Shown here: positions 1 to 6,307 of the stretch, piece after piece | Numbering within the stretch: the stretch's first letter is position 1 | How the letters are laid out: each line of letters begins with the position of its first letter | DNA from: Alphaproteobacteria bacterium | GTDB lineage: Bacteria; Pseudomonadota; Alphaproteobacteria; JABAAW01 | Direction of reading: 5' to 3' | Length of the DNA stretch: 6,935 nucleotides | Assembly: GCA_014239005.1 (NCBI GenBank) | Contig: JABAAA010000065.1 | Span: forward strand, 1 to 6,935 | Translations under genes and position numbers: made by a program | The notes under the pieces: model-generated | Seen by the model: only the letters and a program-made list of their open reading frames with translations | The model's database searches: none | Told to the model about the DNA's origin: nothing

Positions 1-1187
1 CCCGCGTTGTGGAGAAGATCGACACCCGTCGCTGCGCCGCCAAAGACGCCCATCCACACGATGACAACAGAAGTCGGCACCAGCAGAACACAGAGGCAGA
101 ACTCTCGGATGGTGCGTCCTTTGGAGATTCGCGCGATAAACATCCCGACGAAAGGACACCACGCAACCCACCACCCCCAGTAGAAGACCGTCCACCAGCT
201 CTGCCAATCGCTGCCAGGCTCGGTGTTGACCCAAAAGCCCATGGGAATGACATTCCACAGGTAATCACCGGCGGCGGTGACCACCATGCCGAGAATGAAC
301 CCCGTAGGTCCAAGCACGAGGAAGATAAGAAGAAGACCGATGCTGATCCAGACATTCCACTCACTCAAAATACGGATGCCCTTGTTGACCCCGGAGACGG
401 CAGATGCCGTGCCTATCACCGTAATCAGCGCGATCAGAATCAGCTGGTTTGTGATCGTGTTCGACAACCAGCCCAGATTGCCCAACCCGTTTGCGATGGC
501 AACCACTCCCAGTCCCAGCGATGTGGCGAGCCCGAAAATCGTACCAAAGACGCAAATCAGATCGATAATGTGTCCCCAAAACCCGAAGATCCTGTCTTTC
601 AAAACAGGATACAGCGCGGTGCGCATGGAAAGGGGCAGTCCTCGACGGTAGGTAAAGTAGGAAAGAGCCAGCCCGACCAACACATAGAGCGCCCAACCGT
701 GGAAGCCCCAATGAAAGATCGTGATGCGTATGCCGATAATCGCGGCATCCACACTGTTGGGTTCCACCCCTTCTCGCGTCATGAAAGGGTTGTCTTGGAT
801 GTGGTACATCGGCTCGGCAACGCCCCAATAGATCAGACCGGAAGCTAGCCCCGCGCTGAAAAGCATACAGATCCACGAGAAAGTCGAGAAATCGGGTTTG
901 TCGTTCTCCTTGCCTAATTTGACATCGCCGAAGCGGCTGAACATCAGCCACAGCACGAAGAAAAGCACCCCCGAGACGACCACGACATAGAACCAGTCCA
1001 AAGTCGAGCTGATGAAACTCTTGCCAAGCTCAAAAACTTTGCCAGAGTAATCCACATCCCAAACCGTAAAGGCGACGAAACCAATGATCATAAGCGTCGA
1101 GGCGATACCCATGAAGGTATTCGCACCGGCGAACAATCCCGATTTCGCAACCAGATTGGCAGGAATGATTTGAGGTTTTTTAGCCAT
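1..1187 (-). CDS. BCCT-family osmolyte transporter, 5' part (C-terminus beyond window)
   Basis: This gene encodes a betaine/choline/carnitine-type secondary transporter of the inner membrane. Its first 395 codons are present; the C-terminal transmembrane segments and tail lie past the left edge (BCCT proteins usually exceed 500 residues). The start ATG is at 1187-1185, with GGGAGAG (1203-1197) 9 nt upstream. Family marks seen: WGVAEP at residues 121-126; FHWGFHGWALY at 158-168, keeping the W/W/Y spacing of the BetP aromatic box (W160, W165, Y168); a TM5-like segment around 213-228 ending SLGLG; and the signature FYWGWWVAWCPFVG at 335-348 followed by ARISKGRTIREF. The TM3 substrate motif, GMGIG in BetP, reads GLASG here (113-117), so the substrate is not assigned; glycine betaine, choline, carnitine, ectoine and DMSP are all possible. 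The family is firm. It is divergent from aroC. Confidence 0.95.
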   Translation of the reverse strand, partial: MAKKPQIIPANLVAKSGLFAGANTFMGIASTLMIIGFVAFTVWDVDYSGKVFELGKSFISSTLDWFYVVVVSGVLFFVLWLMFSRFGDVKLGKENDKPDFSTFSWICMLFSAGLASGLIYWGVAEPMYHIQDNPFMTREGVEPNSVDAAIIGIRITIFHWGFHGWALYVLVGLALSYFTYRRGLPLSMRTALYPVLKDRIFGFWGHIIDLICVFGTIFGLATSLGLGVVAIANGLGNLGWLSNTITNQLILIALITVIGTASAVSGVNKGIRILSEWNVWISIGLLLIFLVLGPTGFILGMVVTAAGDYLWNVIPMGFWVNTEPGSDWQSWWTVFYWGWWVAWCPFVGMFIARISKGRTIREFCLCVLLVPTSVVIVWMGVFGGAATGVDLLHNA

Positions 1188-1286
1188 AATAGTGATCTCT
1201 CCCAAGATTCATTGGCAAGTTCCGCGGCAAGCCAAGCGGCAAAATTCCATGCTCAATCCGCCAACACACGGCCCCCTATCACCCCC

Positions 1287-1315
1287 ATCGTAGATAGAAG
1301 AAGACCGTCGGTCAA
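1287..1315 (-). promoter_or_regulatory. Candidate sigma70-type promoter for the BCCT transporter
   Basis: On the minus strand, TTGACC (1315-1310; 5 of 6 matches to TTGACA) is followed by a 17 bp spacer and TACGAT (1292-1287; 4 of 6 matches to TATAAT). This predicts a transcript start near 1280 and a leader of roughly 90 nt. A perfect 5 bp inverted repeat, GACCG-T-CGGTC (1303-1313), overlaps the -35 box and could be an operator, but it is short enough to be chance. The promoter is inferred from consensus match and position only. Confidence 0.45.
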
Positions 1316-1321
1316 GGGAGG

Positions 1322-1343
1322 ATCGACGCTAAATCGACGCTAG
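1322..1343. repeat. Tandem duplication, 11 bp x 2
   Basis: ATCGACGCTAA (1322-1332) is followed directly by ATCGACGCTAG (1333-1343), giving 10 of 11 identical positions. It lies in the divergent region between the transporter and aroC, just upstream of the transporter's candidate -35 box. No function is evident. Confidence 0.8.
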
Positions 1344-1422
1344 CCTTGAAAATGCGCCAAAATCAAAATGTTGAAAGCGCGAAAGGTTGAAAATTCCATC
1401 TCGAACACCCCTACTCCTACCC

Positions 1423-1451
1423 TTAAATCTCTGTCGCGTTTCTGCTACACT
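1423..1451 (+). promoter_or_regulatory. Weak candidate promoter for aroC (extended -10)
   Basis: TTAAAT (1423-1428), a 17 bp spacer and TACACT (1446-1451) preceded by TG at 1443-1444 form an extended -10 arrangement. Transcription would begin near 1458, leaving a leader of about 27 nt that is almost entirely pyrimidine. Three TTGAAA hexamers further upstream (1346, 1371, 1387) are alternative -35 elements, but none has a convincing -10 at the right distance. Confidence is limited because the -35 box matches poorly. Confidence 0.3.
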
Positions 1452-1484
1452 GGAGACAATACCTCCCCCCGTCCTTCCCCCTCC

Positions 1485-2582
1485 ATGTCCTTCAACACCT
1501 TCGGCAGAATTCTGCGCTTCACCAGCTGGGGAGAAAGCCACGGCGTCTCCATGGGCTGCATCCTCGACGGAATCCCGCCGCGAATCTCCCTCTCGACAGA
1601 GGATCTTCAGCGCGAGGTCGAGCGCAGACGATCGGGACTCTCCCGCTTCACCTCGCAACGCAAAGAACCCGACCAAGTGCAAATCCTCTCCGGCGTCTTT
1701 GAAGGCAGAACTACCGGCGCTCCCGTCGCGTTGCAAATCCTCAATGTCGACGCAAAAAGCAAGGACTACGCCGAGATCGCACGGCTCTACCGCCCAGGAC
1801 ACGCCGACTATGCAACGCAACAAAAATACGGCGTGCGAGACTGGCGCGGCGGAGGACGCGCCAGCGCACGCGAAACCGTGATGCGCGTTGCGGCTGGAGC
1901 CATTGCCAAAAAAATCTTGGGCAAGAAGGTCGTCGTGCGCGCAGCCGTCTCGCAAATCGGTCCGCTTGCCGTCCATGACGAGCAATGGGACTGGACGCAC
2001 GGCACGCCCGAAACCCTCTTCTGTCCCGACCGCGAGATGCTGCCGCGCTGGCAAGCCCTGCTCGATCAGGCTCGCAAGGACGGCACTTCGCTGGGAGGAC
2101 GCATCGAGGCGCAAGCCCGCGGCGTGCCGGCGGGGTGGGGAGCGCCCTTGTATGCCAAGCTGGACGCAGACTTGGCGGCAGCGTTGATGGGAATCAACGC
2201 CGTCAAGGGCGTCGAGGTAGGGGCAGGATTCGCCGTCGTCTCACGAGACGGCAGGCAGAACGCCGACGAAATGGCAGTGGCAGAAAAGCACACCGACAAC
2301 AACGCCGTGAACTTCCTGGCGAACAACGCAGGAGGAATCTTGGGCGGCATCTCGACCGGACAGGAGATACGACTTTCCCTGGCGGTCAAGCCGACCAGCT
2401 CGGTGCGTCTTCCCTTGCGCACGGTCGGGGCGGATGACAAGGGAGAAGTGAAGGAGGGCATGATCGAAACGAAGGGGCGACACGATCCTTGCATCGCGAT
2501 CAGAGCTGTGCCGGTAGTAGAGGCGATGATCGCATTGGTGCTGGCAGACCATCAGTTGTTGCATCGCGCACAATGCGGTTAG
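1485..2582 (+). CDS. aroC: Chorismate synthase
   Basis: AroC converts 5-enolpyruvylshikimate-3-phosphate to chorismate, the last step of the shikimate pathway, using reduced FMN in the cytosol. The protein is 365 aa, normal for the family. Signatures seen: WGESHG at residues 15-20 with H19; RPGHADY at 103-109 with H106, followed by KYGVRDWRGGGRASARET; INAVKG at 237-242; NNAGGILGGISTGQ at 280-293; KPTSS at 302-306; and GRHDPC at 331-336. The reading frame is open back to an ATG at 1368, but 1485 is chosen because MSFNTFG matches the family N-terminus and the 39 upstream codons have no family similarity. No Shine-Dalgarno sequence precedes this ATG; a pyrimidine tract does. Small oddity: RGGGRAS where RGGGRSS is usual. 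Style and C-terminus look alphaproteobacterial. Confidence 0.97.
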   Translation: MSFNTFGRILRFTSWGESHGVSMGCILDGIPPRISLSTEDLQREVERRRSGLSRFTSQRKEPDQVQILSGVFEGRTTGAPVALQILNVDAKSKDYAEIARLYRPGHADYATQQKYGVRDWRGGGRASARETVMRVAAGAIAKKILGKKVVVRAAVSQIGPLAVHDEQWDWTHGTPETLFCPDREMLPRWQALLDQARKDGTSLGGRIEAQARGVPAGWGAPLYAKLDADLAAALMGINAVKGVEVGAGFAVVSRDGRQNADEMAVAEKHTDNNAVNFLANNAGGILGGISTGQEIRLSLAVKPTSSVRLPLRTVGADDKGEVKEGMIETKGRHDPCIAIRAVPVVEAMIALVLADHQLLHRAQCG

Positions 2583-2601
2583 AGCGGTTAGAGCGGCTAG
2601 A
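2575..2601. repeat. Tandem repeat, 9 bp x 3, over the aroC stop codon
   Basis: GCGGTTAGA (2575-2583), GCGGTTAGA (2584-2592) and GCGGCTAGA (2593-2601) are three consecutive copies, the third with one change. Because the unit is nine bases, the aroC frame reads GGT TAG, AGC GGT TAG, AGC GGC TAG, giving three in-frame stop codons in a row. The array ends where the methyltransferase ribosome binding site begins. Confidence 0.85.
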
Positions 2602-2607
2602 GGAGGT
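2601..2607 (+). promoter_or_regulatory. Strong ribosome binding site for the methyltransferase
   Basis: AGGAGGT is a full complement to the 16S rRNA tail and lies 8 nt before a GTG codon at 2616. It decides the start of the methyltransferase in favour of this GTG. It is the strongest SD-type sequence in front of any gene start in the window; aroC has none and sppA only a weak GAGAG. Confidence 0.85.
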
Positions 2608-2615
2608 GGCGTTTC

Positions 2616-3836
2616 GTGCAAAGGACGTTGAAAAATCGAACGATCTTCTGCAGAGACAACTTGGAAGTCGTGCGCGGCATCGACAATGATTCGGTCGATT
2701 TGATCTATCTGGATCCGCCGTTCAACAAGAAGAAAAAGTTCATCGCTCCGATAGGAACACAGGCGGAAGGCGCAAGCTTTCAAGATTATTTCCGAGAAGA
2801 AGATGTCAAGAAAGAATGGTTGGGATTGATCGCTGACGCATACCCTGTCATGAAAGATTACATCGTAGGAATTGGCGACATAGGAAAAAAGAGCAACAAA
2901 AATTACTTGTGCTACATGGCTGTACGCCTAATCGAATTTCATCGTGTTCTCAAAAGCACGGGCAGCTTTTATTTACACTGCGATCCTACGATGTCGCACT
3001 ATTTGAAGATCCTGTTAGATTGCATCTTCGGCGAAGAAAATTTTAGAAACGAACTCGTGTGGTGGTACGATACGGGAGGAATGGCGAAGCGAGATTTTTC
3101 CAGAAAACATGATATTATATTGAGGTACAGCAAGGGCAACGATTATGTCTTTCACCTAGAGGCAGGTAAAACCGCGAGAGGCGAGGGGCAGCTAAAGCGA
3201 TTGGAATACGCCAAAAGACAAGGAGAAAAAAGCACCTATCGACTGACAAGCGCAACGAAACATCCGCACGATGTTTTGCAAATACACGCCATCAATCCGA
3301 AAGCAAAAGAAAAAACAGGGTATCCGACGCAGAAACCTTTGCAGTTGTTGGAAAAAATTATTAAAGTTTCCAGCAACAAGAACGATGTTGTATTAGATCC
3401 TTTTTGCGGTTGCGCGACAACTTGCGTCGCAGCCGAAAGACTGAACAGGCAGTGGGTAGGTATTGATATTTCCAAAAAAGCCTTCGATCTTGTTCGAGAC
3501 AGGTTGGCTAGAGAAATAGAAGAAAAAGACACGTTACTGTACGAAGGAAAAGTTATCTATCGAGAAGACATCCCTGACAGAACAGACAGAGGCAGCGAAC
3601 CTTCCCAAACGATCAATAAGCACTACCTGTACGGGTTGCAAGAAGGATATTGCAAAGGATGCAAAATTCATTTTCATTTTGCAAACTTGACGGAAGATCA
3701 TCTTGTGCCGAAATCAAAAGGAGGAGGAAACAACATAGAAAATTTACAACTCTTGTGCACAAGCTGCAACAGCATCAAAGGGAACAAGGACATGGCGTTT
3801 CTGCACGATAGGTTGCACAAAAGAAAATTTCTCTAA
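2616..3836 (+). CDS. Beta-class-order DNA methyltransferase fused to a C-terminal HNH endonuclease domain
   Basis: The 406 aa protein has two parts. Residues about 10-305 form an N6-adenine/N4-cytosine DNA methyltransferase: catalytic motif IV YLDPPFN at 31-37 comes first, then a variable region (about 140-230) that probably reads the target, YPTQKP at 236-241, and the SAM-binding motif I LDPFCGCATT at 260-269 with VGIDIS at 281-286. This order is that of the beta class, and DPPF favours N6-adenine. Residues about 340-400 form an HNH nuclease: C346-x2-C349, DH at 361-362, GGGNNIENL at 369-377 and C381-x2-C384-N. Both catalytic sets look intact. The GTG start is set by AGGAGGT 8 nt upstream. 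The gene is more AT-rich than its neighbours (counted 60-base lines 37-50% G+C against 75% for one aroC line), suggesting transfer. I recall similar fusions in databases and phages. Whether it restricts DNA, and its target, are unknown. Confidence 0.93.
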   Translation: MQRTLKNRTIFCRDNLEVVRGIDNDSVDLIYLDPPFNKKKKFIAPIGTQAEGASFQDYFREEDVKKEWLGLIADAYPVMKDYIVGIGDIGKKSNKNYLCYMAVRLIEFHRVLKSTGSFYLHCDPTMSHYLKILLDCIFGEENFRNELVWWYDTGGMAKRDFSRKHDIILRYSKGNDYVFHLEAGKTARGEGQLKRLEYAKRQGEKSTYRLTSATKHPHDVLQIHAINPKAKEKTGYPTQKPLQLLEKIIKVSSNKNDVVLDPFCGCATTCVAAERLNRQWVGIDISKKAFDLVRDRLAREIEEKDTLLYEGKVIYREDIPDRTDRGSEPSQTINKHYLYGLQEGYCKGCKIHFHFANLTEDHLVPKSKGGGNNIENLQLLCTSCNSIKGNKDMAFLHDRLHKRKFL

Positions 3837-3864
3837 AAGAAATTCCCCTAAAAGGAATTCTATC
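3819..3864. repeat. Imperfect tandem repeat, about 15 bp x 3, over the methyltransferase stop codon
   Basis: Three degenerate copies run head to tail: AAAAGAAAATTTCTCT (3819-3834), AAAAGAAATTCCCCT (3835-3849) and AAAAGGAATTCTATC (3850-3864). The first lies in the last codons of the methyltransferase; the stop TAA spans the boundary to the second. The units also allow small hairpins: AATTTCT (3826-3832) pairs with AGAAATT (3838-3844), and AATTCC (3841-3846) pairs with GGAATT (3854-3859). No T-run follows, so this is not a convincing intrinsic terminator. Confidence 0.7.
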
Positions 3865-3911
3865 GCTATCTCCCTCTTGTTCTCTGATGAGCCAAGGTTC
3901 CAAAAAAACCC

Positions 3912-3940
3912 TTGCTTTTCGCTCTGCCCCTCCATAGACT
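3912..3940 (+). promoter_or_regulatory. Weak candidate promoter for sppA
   Basis: TTGCTT (3912-3917), a 17 bp spacer and TAGACT (3935-3940) lie in the 139 bp gap before sppA. Transcription would start near 3947, leaving a C-rich leader of about 29 nt, similar in length and base bias to that predicted for aroC. The -35 box matches only in its first three bases, so this is a suggestion. Confidence 0.28.
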
Positions 3941-3975
3941 CGCCGAATCCTCCTTTCCCCAAAGCCGAGAGCACC

Positions 3976-6246
3976 ATGAAAAACTTCCTGGCATGGATAA
4001 AAAACTCCATCACAACCCTCTTCCGAAAAGGATTCCGCTTCCTCTTCCGAGCCTTCTTTCGCCTGTTTTGGATCCTCTTCCGAACAAGCGCATTCGTCAT
4101 CGGTGCCGTCATTCTCACACTCGTCCTCGTCGGACTCGCCACATACTGGATCGCAGGAGAGCGAATCGAACGCTCCGCTTGGCAACAGCAAGAGCGAATC
4201 GGATTGCGACTCGGCAGCAAGGACCGCCACGACGCGAAACTACGCCGATTCGACATCGACGAAAAAGGATACCTCAAATTCAACCTCAACCAAATCTCCG
4301 CCCATTGGGCAGCTCCCGCTCCCTTCATCCCCTTCCTCGAAAAACGAGGAAGCATCAGCCGAATAACCTTGCTCGAAACATTGGAGCACGCCGCGCAAGA
4401 CGATAACATCAAAGCCCTCGCCGTCGTATCAAGCAACAACGCTACCGCCAGGCTAGGCACTGCAGGCATCGAAGACCTGCGCAAAGCCATCGAAGCCTTC
4501 CGCGCTCAAGGCAAAATGGCATGGATCTACACAACCGACATGGGAGGAATCGGCGCAGGATCAGGACTGAGAAGCTACTACCTCGCTACCTCCTTCGATT
4601 CCATCTCCATCGCACCCAGCGGAAGCCTCGGGTTCGGAGGCATCCGAATCGAAGTGCCCTTCTTCCGAAACGCGCTCGACAAAATGCAAATCACCCCCGA
4701 ATTCGAAGCGCGCGAAGCCTACAAAGGCTTCCCTCAACAATGGAGCAATAGCACCATCAGCGAAGAAGTCGAAGAAAACCTCAAAGGCATGGCAGACGGC
4801 GTCGCACGACAATGGAGCAAAGAAGTCGAACGAACGCGACGACTCGACAGCGAGACCGTCGCGCGCGCACTCGCCTCCCCCTACATCAACGCCGCCGCAG
4901 CCCAACTCAGAGGGCTCGTCGACCGAATCGCTTACTCCCACGAGTTTTGGGATGCCTTCCAAAACACCCTGAAAACTAGCGCAAAACAGCAAGACGACCA
5001 AAAAACAGACAACGCAACAGACAACGCAACCGACAAAGCAACGATCGCGCGCACCGCCAGCAACGCCATCCCCTTGCTCGCCTATGCCTCCTACCACCGC
5101 TTGGGACAATTCCTCGAAGACGAAAAACAAGGCAAGCGCACGGCGAAAAAAGAACCCCGCGCCGAAGAGACCGCAAAAGACGAGAGCAAGCAAGAGGACG
5201 AACAGCCCGCAGAAGAGATGAACCCCGACACTGCGACGGAAGAAAGCGAAAGCGAGGTTGCCGAAGAAGAACCTGCACCGAGCATGAAGAAGGATGGATC
5301 GAAGATGGCTCGCGTGGCGCTGCTGAACTGGCGCGGACAAATCGTGCGCGAGCTGCCGCAGGGCGAATGGGAAGAAGGACAAACGATCTCGGCGCGACGA
5401 GCGACTCGCCTGTTGCGAAGGCTTGCTAAAGACGAAGAGTTCGATGCGGTCGTGCTGTACATCGACAGCCCCGGCGGCGACTATGTCGCCTCCGATCTCA
5501 TCTATCACGAGATGATGCGCTTGCGGCAGAAAAAACCCGTCGCCGTGGTGATGGGCGATGTCGCCGCGTCGGGAGGATACTTCATCGCCATGGCGGGAGA
5601 ACGCGTGTTCGCACAACCCCTGACCGTGACGGGGTCGATCGGCGTGTTCGCCGGCAAGGTTGCAACGCGAGACTTTTGGCAACGTTGGGGCATCGACTGG
5701 AGCGTCGTGCAGAGCGGCGGCGAAAGCACCATGCACTCGCTCATCGACAGCTACACCGAAGACGACCTGACCGCGTTGGCAGAAGCGCTGGACGCCATCT
5801 ACGCCGACTTCACGGAAAAAGTCGCCTCTGCTCGCAACCTTGACAGCTCGCGCATTCAGGCGCTGGCAGGAGGACGAATTTGGCTGGGAGAACAGGCGGT
5901 CGCCAACGAGCTGGCCGACGCCATCGGTGGATTCACCGAGGCGAAAGAATGGATCGCTCAGCGTCTGCAACGTCCGCAAGAAAGCATCCTGTTCCTGCCC
6001 TACCCGCGCGAGTCGTGGGCTTTCCGACTGCGCCGTGTGCTCAAGCATGCCGTCTCGCAACAAGCGCACACGAGCTTTGAAAAAACGCTTGGCAGAACGC
6101 TTGGCAGAACCTTTGGTGGAATCTTGGGCGACCCCTTGCCGTTCGACGCACAAAGAACGTTCGTCCGTCCTGTCGCGCCGTTGTTTTCGCGCCATGTCCA
6201 TGGACTGGGCGTGTTGAGCGCGCCGCACATTCTGCTGATGCCGTAG
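3976..6246 (+). CDS. sppA: Signal peptide peptidase SppA, 67K type (protease IV)
   Basis: SppA is an inner-membrane serine protease that degrades signal peptides after their release. The 756 aa protein begins with a basic, Phe/Arg-rich stretch (1-36) and one membrane segment (about 38-60). The N-terminal protease-like domain (about 105-330) carries the expected catalytic lysine in EAYKGF (K250). The C-terminal domain (about 445-665) carries IDSPGG at 496-501, the nucleophile in MGDVAASGGY (S532) and TVTGSIGVF at 550-558. This Lys/Ser pair split across two domains matches the E. coli enzyme (618 aa). The extra length is mainly a charged, acidic linker at about 335-443. The frame is open from a TTG at 3877, but ATG 3976 is preferred because the membrane anchor follows it directly as in E. 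coli; only a weak GAGAG lies upstream. Base and codon use change at the linker. Confidence 0.95.
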   Translation: MKNFLAWIKNSITTLFRKGFRFLFRAFFRLFWILFRTSAFVIGAVILTLVLVGLATYWIAGERIERSAWQQQERIGLRLGSKDRHDAKLRRFDIDEKGYLKFNLNQISAHWAAPAPFIPFLEKRGSISRITLLETLEHAAQDDNIKALAVVSSNNATARLGTAGIEDLRKAIEAFRAQGKMAWIYTTDMGGIGAGSGLRSYYLATSFDSISIAPSGSLGFGGIRIEVPFFRNALDKMQITPEFEAREAYKGFPQQWSNSTISEEVEENLKGMADGVARQWSKEVERTRRLDSETVARALASPYINAAAAQLRGLVDRIAYSHEFWDAFQNTLKTSAKQQDDQKTDNATDNATDKATIARTASNAIPLLAYASYHRLGQFLEDEKQGKRTAKKEPRAEETAKDESKQEDEQPAEEMNPDTATEESESEVAEEEPAPSMKKDGSKMARVALLNWRGQIVRELPQGEWEEGQTISARRATRLLRRLAKDEEFDAVVLYIDSPGGDYVASDLIYHEMMRLRQKKPVAVVMGDVAASGGYFIAMAGERVFAQPLTVTGSIGVFAGKVATRDFWQRWGIDWSVVQSGGESTMHSLIDSYTEDDLTALAEALDAIYADFTEKVASARNLDSSRIQALAGGRIWLGEQAVANELADAIGGFTEAKEWIAQRLQRPQESILFLPYPRESWAFRLRRVLKHAVSQQAHTSFEKTLGRTLGRTFGGILGDPLPFDAQRTFVRPVAPLFSRHVHGLGVLSAPHILLMP
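5005..5040. repeat. Intragenic tandem repeat, 12 bp x 3, in the sppA linker
   Basis: ACAGACAACGCA occurs at 5005-5016 and 5017-5028, followed by the diverged ACCGACAAAGCA at 5029-5040. It encodes a TDNA-TDNA-TDKA stretch (about residues 344-355) at the start of the disordered-looking inter-domain linker, where length changes would be tolerated. The unit keeps the reading frame. Confidence 0.85.
6085..6120. repeat. Intragenic tandem repeat, 12 bp x 3, near the sppA 3' end
   Basis: ACGCTTGGCAGA occurs at 6085-6096 and 6097-6108, followed by the degenerate ACCTTTGGTGGA at 6109-6120. It encodes TLGR-TLGR-TFGG (residues 704-715) in the tail after the C-terminal protease domain. The frame is preserved. 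Confidence 0.8.
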
Positions 6247-6307
6247 CAGGGCTATCTTGTAGCGAGCATCGATCGGATCGAGACACATCGAGCATCCGAC
6301 CTCGACA

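Noticed and set aside
9..848. A 279-codon plus-strand open frame opposite the transporter
   Set aside because: The minus strand encodes an unmistakable BCCT protein here; the plus-strand product is a low-complexity, charged, His/Pro-rich sequence with no domain.
1368..1484. N-terminal extension of AroC from the upstream ATG
   Set aside because: The 39 extra residues have no family similarity, the family N-terminus begins at 1485, and the extension would cover the candidate promoter.
1329..2114. A 261-codon minus-strand open frame opposite aroC
   Set aside because: It mirrors aroC coding sequence and has no recognisable domain or ribosome binding site.
3826..3859. Intrinsic terminator after the methyltransferase
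   Set aside because: The possible hairpins have 6-7 bp AT-rich stems that compete with each other, and no T-run follows; they are better explained by the tandem repeat.
3877..3975. N-terminal extension of SppA from a TTG codon
   Set aside because: It would place 33 unrelated residues before the membrane anchor; the ATG at 3976 matches the family layout.
5005..6120. CRISPR-like array from the repeats in sppA
   Set aside because: The units are 12 bp, directly adjacent without spacers, and preserve the reading frame.
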